A stretch of 64,000 nt of DNA from Leptonema illini DSM 21528 (GCF_000243335.1 NZ_JH597773.1:2323728-2387727); one strand, 5' to 3'. Counted from the first letter of the stretch, positions 1 through 8,429 are shown. The notes: a model not told the origin generated them from the letters alone. Numbers and translations are program-made.

Positions 1-1
1 C

Positions 2-193
2 GGTGCCGATCTCGGTGATCTCGGCGGCTCAGATCTTGGTGATCTCGGCGGAGCCGATCTCGGTGATCTCGGCGGTGCGGATCTCGGTGATCTTGGCGGT
101 GCCGATCTCGGGGATCTCGGCGGGGCCGATCTTGGCGATCTTGGCGGTGCCGATCTCGGGGATCTTGGTGGTGCCGATCTCGGTGATCTCGGC
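2..193 (+). repeat. 24-bp tandem repeat, eight in-frame copies
   Basis: Eight head-to-tail 24-bp units encode GADLGDLG (the second unit has GSDLGDLG). Most differences are at third codon positions (ctc/ctt, ggc/ggt/ggg), so the peptide is better conserved than the DNA. The array may continue left of the window. Every unit is a multiple of three, so copy-number change would lengthen or shorten the protein without a frameshift. Confidence 0.95.
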
Positions 194-2743
194 GGGGCCG
201 ATGATAGTGCAGGGTTAGTACCCGATGATTCCTTTCCGGGACTTGACGCTGGCCTTGATAACGACAGCTTCGACACAGGCGGATTCGAATCGGCGGGATT
301 CGATACCGGTGATTTCGGCGGAGACGGACTCGGTCTCGATACATCGGACCTTGCCGACATGTCGCAAACGGCGATGATGAGCACCGGCATCGGCGATGAA
401 TTCACCGACGAAGAGCTGGCAAAACTGCGCACCCAGCTTCTCGATTACTCTCCCGGTGTGCGCAAAGCCGTTATCGACGCCATTGTTAACGAAAAGATCA
501 GTTCGGCCGATCAGCGCCGGCTCACGCATATGCTCGTCGAGCAGGCAAACGATGACGCCGTTGCCTCATTCATCGAACAGCACCTCGGTTACAGACCCGA
601 TACGGCCTTGCCGGACCGCACCCGCGACGGCGTCCCCATCCTCTACACCGAAGACGTCACGCCCGAAGCCCTGCAACGCCGACGACGCCGAGCCTATGTC
701 GTGGCCGGAACGGTCGCCGCATCTATTCTGGCCGCCATCAGCATTTTTGGGGGCATGTATCTCTGGCGAGCCCATAGCATTTCAGGCATCTATGAGATGG
801 GCCTCGAAGAGCTGCGAGAGGCCGAAAAAGAAAGCGGCGAGCAGCGCCTCAAGCGCCGGGAAGCGGCGGAATCATACTACAAGCGAGCGCTTGAGGCCGA
901 CGACGGAAATTTCAATGTCGAATACATGAACAAATACGGCATCGGCTACATGAAGGCCGGCTTTTATGAAGAGGCCTTTACAAAGCTTTTCGGCAAGGTC
1001 GAGCCGCCCTATGACTGGAGCGGCGATATGCGCGCTCCGCTCATCCGCACGGCAGACGGTTCGCGATGGTTCAGCGAAACCGAACAGCGAAACGGCTCGC
1101 GTACGCGACTTCTATCCGCCGACAATCGCATTCGAGAACTCATCGAGCCCGGAGCCTATACCGTATCGCGACTGCGCGACGGACAGATGGATCGCGAGAA
1201 CCTCATTGCGCTGGCGAGGTTCCATTCGGGTATCACTTACTCCTTCGTGAATTCCGATGAAGGAAAGAAATACAAGAACGACTCTCTTGCCGTCGACTAC
1301 TACCGATTGATCCTCACGTTGCTCGGCAGGCCCGCCGATGCCGAGGCGATGGCCGGTATCGGACGCATCTATTATAACCGCGGCGAATACGGAACGGCAG
1401 CACGCGAGTATCAGAAGATCCTTGACCAGAACCCGGCAGAGGTCGCGGGCCATGCGGGATTGCTTGAAACATATATCGAGATCTGGCGCCAGAACGGCGA
1501 TCCGCGCTTCGTCATCGAGAAGCACCGGCAGATCCAGCGACTCGGCCTTGAATCCGACATGCCCATCTTTGTTCTGAGCAAGCTCGCCGGCTTTTATGTC
1601 GATCTCGACAGCGACGATCTGCGCATTCGCTACCAGATCGACCCCGTCGATACTATGAGCGGACTCGATCTTGACGATAATGCGGTCAATTTGCTCGGAA
1701 TCGTATTCGACGCCTCAGAAGCGCGCGATGGGCAGACGATTGAGGGAACCAGCTACGCGGCTGGCTATTACCAGCGCGGACGATACCTGAACGTTCGCAA
1801 AGAACACAAGCGTGCGGTGAAACAGTTTCAGAACGCCTATCAATATGACGCTCGCTTTTACCCGGCGCTGAACGAGATCGGCGACTACTATGCCGATATC
1901 CTCGATTTCGATCGCGCAAAAGAGTATTATTTAAAGGCGATTGAGTCCTACGAACAGAACTATCGTTCTTATGGCATGCACCCCGAAGATGAGATCTTCG
2001 TTCAATACGATCGAGGAATCATCTATTATAATCTGGCATCGCTTGTCTTTATGCGCTATGCAGGCATCGAACACCGCGACCTTCCTGTAACGAATCGCAT
2101 CTATCCAGAATCCGGACTGCATGACGAACCCGACGACGATCGACGCTCTCGACTCTACGAGGCCGGAAGCTATCTTGAGAAAGGCCTGGAGATCGGTCTT
2201 AAAAACGCCGAGGCGAGACGCGAATCCCTGTTCTGGCTGGGCTGGATTCCCTATATTCAGGGAGATTTTAAAGAAGCGATGCGGCGATGGAGCGAACTCG
2301 ATCGCGAATACGAGGAGAGTCCGGCCAACGCAAACCTGAACTTCGGGAAGGCGAACGCCGCCTTCCATACCGATCAGTATCGCACCGCTCTCGGATACTA
2401 TCTGAAGCTGCGTGATGAACTGGAGCCGTCGTTAAAAGATGGCTCTCCTCAGGATGAGCGGCAGAAGATGTCTTATTATCTTCTCTATTCGGTGTATAAC
2501 AACCTCGGTGCCGTCTATGAAGCGGAGTTTCTTGAAAAGCGCGATCGCGGCGCTCCGCGGCGGGAGCTCGATAAGCTCGAAACGAAAGGGCTGACCCATT
2601 ACATGAAGGCGATCGAGATCGCACGCGAAGCCGGCTTTGTTCCAGAAAAGGCCATGGCCAACAAAGAGCTTGCCTTTCGCGATATGACCGACCGTAAGCC
2701 GCTGATCGAAGACTGGCTGAACCCCGTCGTATCAGAGAAGTGA
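2..2743 (+). CDS. TPR protein with one membrane segment, possible FlcA-like flagellar collar protein (5' end outside window)
   Basis: The reading frame is already open at the first bases, so the gene starts to the left of the window; the ATG at 359 is only an internal Met. Seen in order: eight copies of an octapeptide G(A/S)DLGDLG, an acidic Gly/Phe-rich linker, a small helical domain (about bases 390-600), an Arg-rich stop-transfer stretch and one hydrophobic segment (about 690-765), then about 650 residues of helical repeats with TPR character (for example at 1330-1450 and 1790-1950) ending at a TGA. The topology suggests a cytoplasmic N-terminus and a periplasmic TPR array. Spirochaetal FlcA (Borrelia BB0326) is a TPR protein of this general plan, but I cannot align it here, so the name is inference. 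A generic TPR scaffold is the alternative. Confidence 0.8.
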   Translation, partial: GADLGDLGGSDLGDLGGADLGDLGGADLGDLGGADLGDLGGADLGDLGGADLGDLGGADLGDLGGADDSAGLVPDDSFPGLDAGLDNDSFDTGGFESAGFDTGDFGGDGLGLDTSDLADMSQTAMMSTGIGDEFTDEELAKLRTQLLDYSPGVRKAVIDAIVNEKISSADQRRLTHMLVEQANDDAVASFIEQHLGYRPDTALPDRTRDGVPILYTEDVTPEALQRRRRRAYVVAGTVAASILAAISIFGGMYLWRAHSISGIYEMGLEELREAEKESGEQRLKRREAAESYYKRALEADDGNFNVEYMNKYGIGYMKAGFYEEAFTKLFGKVEPPYDWSGDMRAPLIRTADGSRWFSETEQRNGSRTRLLSADNRIRELIEPGAYTVSRLRDGQMDRENLIALARFHSGITYSFVNSDEGKKYKNDSLAVDYYRLILTLLGRPADAEAMAGIGRIYYNRGEYGTAAREYQKILDQNPAEVAGHAGLLETYIEIWRQNGDPRFVIEKHRQIQRLGLESDMPIFVLSKLAGFYVDLDSDDLRIRYQIDPVDTMSGLDLDDNAVNLLGIVFDASEARDGQTIEGTSYAAGYYQRGRYLNVRKEHKRAVKQFQNAYQYDARFYPALNEIGDYYADILDFDRAKEYYLKAIESYEQNYRSYGMHPEDEIFVQYDRGIIYYNLASLVFMRYAGIEHRDLPVTNRIYPESGLHDEPDDDRRSRLYEAGSYLEKGLEIGLKNAEARRESLFWLGWIPYIQGDFKEAMRRWSELDREYEESPANANLNFGKANAAFHTDQYRTALGYYLKLRDELEPSLKDGSPQDERQKMSYYLLYSVYNNLGAVYEAEFLEKRDRGAPRRELDKLETKGLTHYMKAIEIAREAGFVPEKAMANKELAFRDMTDRKPLIEDWLNPVVSEK

Positions 2744-2761
2744 TGCGCCGTCTGTTATAAG

Positions 2762-2781
2762 CGGCCGGAGTTTACCGGCCG
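2762..2781. terminator. Stem-loop between convergent genes
   Basis: CGGCCGG, a six-base loop and CCGGCCG form a strong GC hairpin exactly between the convergent TPR gene and the glycosyltransferase gene. There is no long T run on either side, so it is a probable bidirectional but not canonical terminator. Confidence 0.5.
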
Positions 2782-2787
2782 GAGTGT

Positions 2788-3612
2788 TCAGGCCGTTTTT
2801 CGGTTAATCCAGCGTTTGAACGAACGCCAGAGCACCGTCGAAAAAAAGGCAGTCGCATACCATACCTTATCAAGGCGGTACGGCCTTGCAAGGATTCGCC
2901 AGAACCAGACAAGCCCCTTGAGCTGAAGAGAATCCGGCGCTTTCTTCTTTTTGCCTGAAAGAACGTCGATCGCCCCATCAAGGCCGATCACGACGGCCTT
3001 TGTCAGGAACTCCTGATTCTCACGCATCCACAGCTCCTGCCGTGGAAAGCCCATTCCGATCAGAATAATGTCGGGTGATGATTTACGCATCGATTCTTTG
3101 ATCAGCTGCTCCCGGTCCGCGTTGAAATGACCGCTCTGACGACCGATGATGCGCAGGCCGGGAAGGCTTCGCGTCAGGTTCTGATAGACTCGCTCGATAT
3201 GTTCGGGAGCCGAGCCAAGCATATAGATCGTATAATCCTTTTTATGGGCCAGCCTGAAAAGATCCATCAGGAAGGCGATCATCGGCACCCTGCCCTTGAA
3301 CGGGATGTGCAGACGACGACAGGCCCACTCCAGCCCGCCACTCTCGCCGAGCATCAGATGCGAATCGGCAAGCTTCGCCAGCTTGCGACCCGGGCGCATG
3401 CGCATGAGCTTGAGAGGATCAAGGAACTGAACGAAATAGGGGCCGTCTTTCTTTTCGAGAAAATCAAAGACCCTGGCGACGGCCTCATCACGCGTCACGT
3501 TGTCAACGGGTACATCAAGCAGCTGCACCCGATTCAATCGGAGCAGATCGATGCTCTTGTACTCAAGCAGATAGTCCCGGTCTTCCCAGGCGGACGAGTA
3601 TTCCCGCGACAT
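2788..3612 (-). CDS. WecG/TagA/CpsF family glycosyltransferase
   Basis: The 274-residue product matches the WecG/TagA family, which adds N-acetylmannosamine-type sugars to lipid-linked intermediates in surface polysaccharide or teichoic acid synthesis. Visible marks are the N-terminal block around VPVDNVTRDEA, the central YMLGSAPE block, and the C-terminal GMGFPRQELWM and GLDGAIDVLSGKKKKAPD blocks typical of the family. No membrane segment is expected, and the C-terminus is basic and aromatic, suiting peripheral membrane association. It is followed downstream only by the convergent TPR gene. The substrate cannot be read from sequence, although a lipopolysaccharide or exopolysaccharide role is likely in a spirochaete. 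Confidence 0.88.
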   Translation of the reverse strand: MSREYSSAWEDRDYLLEYKSIDLLRLNRVQLLDVPVDNVTRDEAVARVFDFLEKKDGPYFVQFLDPLKLMRMRPGRKLAKLADSHLMLGESGGLEWACRRLHIPFKGRVPMIAFLMDLFRLAHKKDYTIYMLGSAPEHIERVYQNLTRSLPGLRIIGRQSGHFNADREQLIKESMRKSSPDIILIGMGFPRQELWMRENQEFLTKAVVIGLDGAIDVLSGKKKKAPDSLQLKGLVWFWRILARPYRLDKVWYATAFFSTVLWRSFKRWINRKTA

Positions 3613-3663
3613 AAAAGTTCCTGCATACCGAATCCGACTTTATGCCTGCTTCGTCAAGTCCGA

Positions 3664-4416
3664 TCAGGGCTTCCAGTTCGGAATCGAGCGGAAACGGCGG
3701 ATGTCGAGCGGATCAGAGAGGGCCCGAATCGAGGCCACAAAGATCGTGCGTTCTTCTTTCTTTTTCGTATTCGACAGGGTCTGCACGAGAACGGGCAGGT
3801 TATCGGGATCAATTCCGCCGATAAAGACCGCATCGGGAAGCTCTCCCTTCTTTCTCGCCTCATCGCGACGTCGCTCCAGTTCTTCGAAGGCCTCTTTCTG
3901 CAACTGCGGATGCAGGCCACTTTTCTTGGAGGTTGTCTTAAAGCAGGGACCAAAAGCGATATACGAAAGCGGAAGGACCCCGCTTCGATGCAGGGTCAGA
4001 GCCTCGGACCACTGATCGGGCGTATGCGTGGAAATGCCGCAGAGCGGAGTGGATTCAGCCTGGAGCGATTGGACGCCATTCAGCCGTCGCAATAGCGCCT
4101 GGCGACGCTCTTCGGGAAGCCCATGCCAGTCTTCCCAGCCAAGATGGATGCCATCGGCCACACCGTCGCAGAAAAGCTGATCATAATCATTCAGGATCCA
4201 GCGCAGCCGGCGACGACGGGCGTTCCTTTCGACCTCTTCAAGCCTGGCCTTCGTGGGCTTTTGCTTATTGCGATACTGAAAGATCGTAATGCCTTCGTCG
4301 GCCCAGAGATCGATCAGATCCATCGGCTGAAGACCGGCCATCTGCAAAAAATCCTCATCAAGGATGGGGTAAGCCCGAATACGCAACGATTCGCTGCTCG
4401 TTTCTTTTTTTGACAT
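3664..4416 (-). CDS. thiE: Thiamine phosphate synthase
   Basis: TIM-barrel enzyme joining hydroxymethylpyrimidine diphosphate and thiazole phosphate to thiamine phosphate. Motifs seen in order: ITIFQYRNK (the QxR(x)K substrate block), the N-D-Y pair in ILNDYDQLF, GIHLGWEDW (HLGQxD variant), FGPCFKTTSKK (GPxFxTxTK) and the C-terminal FIGGIDPDN phosphate loop. The 250-residue length is somewhat longer than usual, owing to charged insertions near residues 185-195 and 215-225. The ATG at 4416 shares one base with the TGA of thiS (TGATG), so the pair is translationally coupled; a TTG one codon upstream is possible but less likely. Confidence 0.88.
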   Translation of the reverse strand: MSKKETSSESLRIRAYPILDEDFLQMAGLQPMDLIDLWADEGITIFQYRNKQKPTKARLEEVERNARRRRLRWILNDYDQLFCDGVADGIHLGWEDWHGLPEERRQALLRRLNGVQSLQAESTPLCGISTHTPDQWSEALTLHRSGVLPLSYIAFGPCFKTTSKKSGLHPQLQKEAFEELERRRDEARKKGELPDAVFIGGIDPDNLPVLVQTLSNTKKKEERTIFVASIRALSDPLDIRRFRSIPNWKP

Positions 4417-4619
4417 CAACCGCCGCCTACAAATCGGATGAGCTCGATCCGATCTTCACCGTTCAATTTTACATCGGTCCATTTCTGTCGGGGGATAACC
4501 TGTCCGTTGATCTCGATAGCGACCCCGGCAGGCTTGATCCCGTAAAGCTCCAGAAGCGAGCCAATATCGGGGGATTTCAGATCGGCAAGCGACCGTTCCT
4601 CTCCATTGACCTTCATCAT
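4416..4619 (-). CDS. thiS: Sulfur carrier protein ThiS
   Basis: Ubiquitin-fold sulfur carrier of about 66 residues ending in GGG, the C-terminal Gly pair that is adenylated and thiocarboxylated to donate sulfur to the thiazole ring. The protein starts at one of two consecutive ATGs (4619 or 4616); MKVNGEERSL matches the beta-strand start of the family. The open frame extends further upstream to 4733, but that part has no ThiS character and overlaps the divergent exbB leader. It is translationally coupled to thiE. ThiG, ThiF and ThiH are not in the window. Confidence 0.85.
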   Translation of the reverse strand: MMKVNGEERSLADLKSPDIGSLLELYGIKPAGVAIEINGQVIPRQKWTDVKLNGEDRIELIRFVGGG

Positions 4620-4649
4620 CTCAATTGTTATCACAACGCAACTGTCGAC

Positions 4650-4667
4650 AAACGTTTTTTTACGTTT
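4650..4667. promoter_or_regulatory. Inverted repeat in the thiS/exbB divergent spacer
   Basis: AAACGT and ACGTTT flank six T residues in the middle of the 110-bp spacer between divergent thiS and exbB. It could be an operator or a small stem. No TPP-riboswitch core is visible upstream of thiS and no clear Fur box is visible upstream of exbB. Confidence 0.3.
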
Positions 4668-4731
4668 CCCGACTGTCCGGTCCGGATCAGGAATGGTTGA
4701 CCGGAATGCCCGCACCGTACAATTCGTGCAC

Positions 4732-5481
4732 ATGAAAAATAAAAATCTTCTGGCAATCTACCTGCTGGCCGGCCTTCTTATCTTCAGTTATCTGCCACCA
4801 CTGCTTTCGCAGAGCCCCGCCCCCGAGGCCGAAAAAACCGAGCAGGCAGCTCCCGCCGAAGAGATCGTCACCGCCGAAGAAGAATCCATCTTTCAATGGA
4901 TCATCAAAGGCGGCAGCACGATGGCCTATCTCGGCATCATCGTCGTCATCATCATCGGATTCGCCCTGGAACGTTATTTTTACTTCAAGCGCAGCCGGGT
5001 GCAGACAAAAGGCTATTACGAAAAATTCCGCGCCGCTCTCGACCGGGGCATCCCCGATCTCGAGGCCTTCCTGAAAGAGGATGGTACGATCCTTTCGCGC
5101 ATCTTAAGCGAAGGCATGCGCAGTCGCTCGCGCGGAGTCGCCTCTGTTGAAAAAAGCATCGAGAATACGGCGACGGTAGAGATCGGTAAACTGGAACGGG
5201 GCCTTAACCTTCTGTCGAATCTTGGTAACCTCGCCCCTCTGCTCGGATTCTTCGGAACCGTTGTCGGTATGCGACACAGCTTCTTGCAATTCGTCGTCAA
5301 AGCGGCTCCGACGGCGAAGGATCTGGCCGGCGGCGTGGAAGAGGCCCTGATCACGACACAGGCAGGCCTGCTTATCGCCATCCCCACATACCTCGTTTAC
5401 AACCTTTTCCTGTATTCGATCGATACGGTTACGATCGAACTGGAACGCTGTGCGAACGAGCTCTCTGACAGGCTCTCCTGA
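4732..5481 (+). CDS. exbB: ExbB/TolQ-type proton channel subunit
   Basis: MotA/TolQ/ExbB family inner-membrane channel that couples proton flow to TonB. From the ATG at 4732 it has an N-terminal hydrophobic segment (residues 4-22) that could be a cleaved signal, an acidic Ala/Glu linker, a transmembrane segment near 60-80, a long cytoplasmic loop, and the paired C-terminal membrane segments with LLGFFGTVVGM and ALITTQAGLLIAIPTYLVYN, the conserved ExbB/TolQ signature. In-frame codons upstream to 4606 overlap the thiS promoter region, so the ATG at 4732 is preferred although no good ribosome site precedes it. First gene of a four-gene operon. Confidence 0.9.
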   Translation: MKNKNLLAIYLLAGLLIFSYLPPLLSQSPAPEAEKTEQAAPAEEIVTAEEESIFQWIIKGGSTMAYLGIIVVIIIGFALERYFYFKRSRVQTKGYYEKFRAALDRGIPDLEAFLKEDGTILSRILSEGMRSRSRGVASVEKSIENTATVEIGKLERGLNLLSNLGNLAPLLGFFGTVVGMRHSFLQFVVKAAPTAKDLAGGVEEALITTQAGLLIAIPTYLVYNLFLYSIDTVTIELERCANELSDRLS

Positions 5482-5488
5482 GGCATAC

Positions 5489-5911
5489 ATGGCCATTCGC
5501 GTAAAACGCAGAACGAGGCAGCCAGAGGAGATTCCGCTCGCAAGTACGTCGGATATCGCCTTTCTGCTGATCATCTTCTTTCTCGCCGCAAGCGCTCTGC
5601 TCGAGCTGCGCGGCGTGAAGGTACCGCTTCCTAAGAAGGACGCGCCTCCGATGCAGATTCAGAAAAAGGATCTTTTCAAGATCAAGATCGACGCCGAAGG
5701 GACCTATATCCATGAAGGTAAGGCCGCTCCGTTAAGCGAGCTGATGACGATCGTTGCCGAAGCCCTGCGTTCCAACCGAGATCTTGTAGTGGTTCTGCAG
5801 CCTTCTCCTGATGCGCCGGTCGAGACCGTGCCGCGCATCCTTGACGAATTGCAGAAGCGTAACGTGCAGCGTATCTCGCTCTCGATGGATAAAGCCGGAG
5901 GGCGTCGATGA
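5489..5911 (+). CDS. exbD: ExbD/TolR family protein, first copy
   Basis: 140-residue ExbD/TolR partner of the ExbB channel. A basic cytoplasmic N-terminus (MAIRVKRRTRQ) is followed by one membrane helix beginning STSDIAFLLIIFFLA, which contains the essential Asp of the family, then a small periplasmic domain. The start at 5489 is seven bases after the exbB stop; the frame is open further upstream, but that would overlap exbB and lacks ExbD features. It is translationally coupled to the next exbD through an ATGA overlap. Confidence 0.9.
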   Translation: MAIRVKRRTRQPEEIPLASTSDIAFLLIIFFLAASALLELRGVKVPLPKKDAPPMQIQKKDLFKIKIDAEGTYIHEGKAAPLSELMTIVAEALRSNRDLVVVLQPSPDAPVETVPRILDELQKRNVQRISLSMDKAGGRR

Positions 5912-6354
5912 AACTCCGTAAAAAACGAAAAAGTGACGCCATCCCCGTCGCCGCCATGGGCGATATCGCCTTCCTGCTGCTCATCTTCTACATGTCGACG
6001 ACGATGCTGACCGATCAGAAACCGCTCGATCTTCCTCTGCCGGCCGTCGAAGGCCAGGCGCAAACGTCGCCGTTTCCGCTGATCATCTATATGAACCGCG
6101 AACTTGCATCCAGCGAACAGGTCTATTTCTATAACGAACGACATCCCATCAATGGACTGGGGGCGCTCGTTCAGGCCCGAGCGGCCGAAAGCCCGGCCGC
6201 CGTGCGCGTCTATGTGAACATGGAAAAGGATCTTCCCTATCGCTACATGAACACGCTCATCCAGGAATTAAAAGAGGCCGGCATCCGCAGCATGATCATC
6301 ACAACGCGCGGCGCCGACGAAAAGATTCCCGGTCTCAAGGAGCCGTCTCCATGA
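5908..6354 (+). CDS. exbD: ExbD/TolR family protein, second copy
   Basis: Second, divergent ExbD paralogue of 148 residues with a basic N-terminus (MKLRKKRKSD), a membrane helix beginning AMGDIAFLLLIFYMS with the conserved Asp, and a periplasmic domain. It starts inside the stop of the first exbD (ATGA at 5908-5911) and ends overlapping the TonB-like gene (ATGATGG from 6351). Two unlike ExbD proteins with one ExbB imply a heteromeric ExbD pair in the complex, which is inference. Confidence 0.88.
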   Translation: MKLRKKRKSDAIPVAAMGDIAFLLLIFYMSTTMLTDQKPLDLPLPAVEGQAQTSPFPLIIYMNRELASSEQVYFYNERHPINGLGALVQARAAESPAAVRVYVNMEKDLPYRYMNTLIQELKEAGIRSMIITTRGADEKIPGLKEPSP

Positions 6355-6998
6355 TGGCGCTTCTGCGAAACGATCTGCTCTACTGGATCGCCCGCCGCAC
6401 CGAGCGCTGGTATGCACGCGAATGGCTTGCTGCCGGGGCCGTCGTCCTCGCCCTGCTCGTCGTCTTCGCGCAGCTGATCTTCATGCTTCTGCCCGGTAAA
6501 GATGATGGAACGGGCGAAGCGCCCGAGATCGTCGCCGAAATGAGCTTCGTTGAATTTCAGGAGCCGACCGAAACCGTTCAGTCCGAAACGCGCGATCTTT
6601 CAGACGAGATCATCGAAACCGATAAGCCCGCCGACGAAAAACCCGTGAACTGGGCCAATGCCGTTGATCCTACGATGGACTTCGATCAGCGCTTTACGGC
6701 GCGGCTTCAGGTAGAGAGCAGCGCCGACGATTACCCGGCCAGCGCACGGCGCTCCAATCTCGGCACCGTAACGGCTGCCGTAACGCTGTATATCTCGGCC
6801 GATGGCCGGATCCGCGATGTTCGCATTCGCAACCTGCGCACATCAAGCGGTAACATCGACGCCTTTCGCGGTGACTTCGTTCAGGCCGTGCGTAAGATCT
6901 TCTTAACAAAAAGCCGGCTCATCAGCTCCCCCTATAAATCAGGCGGAGAGGCAAAAGACTTCACCTGGGATACGACCATCACGTTCACGCTGCAATAG
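6351..6998 (+). CDS. TonB-like energy transducer
   Basis: 215 residues: a cytoplasmic basic start, one membrane helix (about residues 25-47), a Glu/Pro-rich spacer (about 55-105), and a C-terminal domain with the beta-alpha-beta layout of TonB_C, in which LGTVTAAVTLYISADGRIRDVRI matches the usual VxVxFxVxxDGxVxxVxV strand pair. The spacer is acidic rather than the usual Pro/Lys repeat and is short for spanning a periplasm. Last gene of the exbB-exbD-exbD operon, which makes the role convincing. The outer-membrane receptor is not in the window. Confidence 0.8.
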   Translation: MMALLRNDLLYWIARRTERWYAREWLAAGAVVLALLVVFAQLIFMLLPGKDDGTGEAPEIVAEMSFVEFQEPTETVQSETRDLSDEIIETDKPADEKPVNWANAVDPTMDFDQRFTARLQVESSADDYPASARRSNLGTVTAAVTLYISADGRIRDVRIRNLRTSSGNIDAFRGDFVQAVRKIFLTKSRLISSPYKSGGEAKDFTWDTTITFTLQ

Positions 6999-7102
6999 CT
7001 CTCCGTGATCGCAGCATCAAAGCACCTTCGCATGAATTACAGGGCGTCTCTGCGCCTGACCGGGCAGAGATGTGTTCGACCGATTGTTTTTCTGCTTGCC
7101 AG

Positions 7103-7120
7103 ATTGACACAAATGTCAAT
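7103..7120. promoter_or_regulatory. Palindromic operator overlapping a -35 box
   Basis: ATTGACA, four bases, then TGTCAAT form a perfect 7-bp-arm inverted repeat. The left arm contains a consensus -35 hexamer TTGACA. It sits 70 bp upstream of the acetoacetate decarboxylase-family ATG at 7190. The geometry suits a TetR-like dimer that would block polymerase. No such regulator is encoded nearby. Confidence 0.5.
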
Positions 7121-7189
7121 TATTTGAGATCTCACACAGGCACGAAACTGGCCACAATCGGGCCACATTCAGACCAAAAGGAATCAAAC

Positions 7190-7885
7190 ATGACGGCAAA
7201 ACAGAAACAAACTCGAACCAGCGTTCCGGAAGTACCCGCCCCCTGGAATCTGAAAGGGCGCGGCATCATGCTGCTCTATAAATTCTCAAAGGACTTTGCA
7301 CTGAAACACGGCTTCTTGAGCGAAGAAGAGAAGGCCCACTATGCCGGCGGGCTCGGCGCAACGATGATCGTCGATTACGAAAGCTCAGACTGCGGCCCCT
7401 ACGGCGAGCTATTGTTCATTCCCGGGCGCCTGCGCTCCGAAAAAGGAACGGCGAACATCATCTCGAAGATCTATGTATCGTCCGAGAGCAGCGTGGTCAA
7501 CGGACGCGCCAACTGGGGCATTCCCAAAGAGCTTGCTGACTTCAACTTCGAACGCAATAACAGAAGCGAATCCGTCATCGTAAAGCGCGATGGCAAAAGC
7601 TTCTTCGAAGCGAGCTTCTCATCGGGCGGACTGCGCTTTCCCGTACACACAGCGCTCATCCCCTTCCCGCTCTCACAGAACTTAGACGGAAAGCGGTTTC
7701 ACACGCGTTATTCGGGCCGCGGATGGGGACGCCTTGCCAGGATCGAATCTATGCACATCAATGCTGCGCTCTTTCCCGATCTTACACAGGCACGGCCGCT
7801 TGCCGTGATGACGATCGAAGACTTCCGCATCACCTTTCCGGTGGCGCGAATCGAGCCGATCACCGAAGGCGAGCGAATCGCCTGA
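7190..7885 (+). CDS. Acetoacetate decarboxylase-family protein
   Basis: 231-residue protein of the ADC-like fold. Diagnostic segments are GPYGELLFIPG, the NWGIPKELADF block corresponding to the WGFPKK active-site region, and the C-terminal strand region. The Schiff-base Lys position appears kept in PKE, but the usual second Lys is Glu, so activity on acetoacetate is uncertain; several family members act on other ketoacids or are uncharacterised. The ATG at 7190 follows AAAAGGA at good spacing. The frame is open 40 codons upstream, but that part covers the operator and has no family similarity. Confidence 0.75.
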   Translation: MTAKQKQTRTSVPEVPAPWNLKGRGIMLLYKFSKDFALKHGFLSEEEKAHYAGGLGATMIVDYESSDCGPYGELLFIPGRLRSEKGTANIISKIYVSSESSVVNGRANWGIPKELADFNFERNNRSESVIVKRDGKSFFEASFSSGGLRFPVHTALIPFPLSQNLDGKRFHTRYSGRGWGRLARIESMHINAALFPDLTQARPLAVMTIEDFRITFPVARIEPITEGERIA

Positions 7886-7964
7886 CTCAAGCAGATCAAC
7901 TGAGGTGATCGATTGGCGCGAAAAGAGCCGATCGCCGACGCCGGATTGATCGCTTACATGTAGC

Positions 7965-8417
7965 ATGAGCGTGCTTGCACATCCGGGGTGGCTGCGCCGG
8001 CGATTCCGGCGCTATCTTCTCTATCTGAGCGCAGGAGCAGCCTTCCAGATTCTCTGGGCTGCTCTGGTCTTTGCCTTTATACGCCATCATCCTCTGGCCG
8101 TTTCCCTGTGGCTGGAAGAAGGCGACAGCTGGACGTTCTCAAGCGTCGTTGTCGTCTACTCGATGGTCAGTCTGACGCAGGCTTTTTATATACTGTTGAC
8201 CGTGCTGATGGCCTTCTTCCTGAACAGCAGGGTCTGGTTTTATACGGGCCTTGTCTTCTCCATCATGCCGGGCCTGCTGCCCTCGCTTGTTCAGATACCT
8301 CTCGCTCTTTTCCTCTGGCTTGAGATTCGCCGTCAGGAGTGGGATCACTTTTTTTCGCGATTTGACGACGTAAGACGCATGAAAGGATTGACGGAGCAAC
8401 GTCGCAAACGACTCTGA
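7965..8417 (+). CDS. Small multi-pass membrane protein, unknown function
   Basis: 150 residues with a basic N-terminus (HPGWLRRRFRR), three hydrophobic stretches (about 17-39, 61-86, 89-118) and a basic C-terminal tail of about 30 residues. I do not recognise a family. It lies between the ADC-family gene and tRNA-Asp on the same strand, 80 bp after the former. Codon use is like its neighbours, which supports a real gene. Confidence 0.65.
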   Translation: MSVLAHPGWLRRRFRRYLLYLSAGAAFQILWAALVFAFIRHHPLAVSLWLEEGDSWTFSSVVVVYSMVSLTQAFYILLTVLMAFFLNSRVWFYTGLVFSIMPGLLPSLVQIPLALFLWLEIRRQEWDHFFSRFDDVRRMKGLTEQRRKRL

Positions 8418-8429
8418 CAAAAGAGTCTC

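Noticed and set aside
2-193. CRISPR array
   Set aside because: The 24-bp units are contiguous without spacers and are in-frame coding repeats.
3127-4095. 322-codon plus-strand ORF
   Set aside because: It is antisense to the glycosyltransferase and thiE genes, which have clear family motifs; the plus-strand product has none.
4622-4636. lac-operator-like AATTGTTATCACAAC
   Set aside because: Only a half-site resemblance with no dyad symmetry; most likely chance.
4620-4731. TPP riboswitch upstream of thiS
   Set aside because: A CCTGATCCGGA string resembles part of the aptamer, but the CTGAGA core and P2/P3 pairing are absent.
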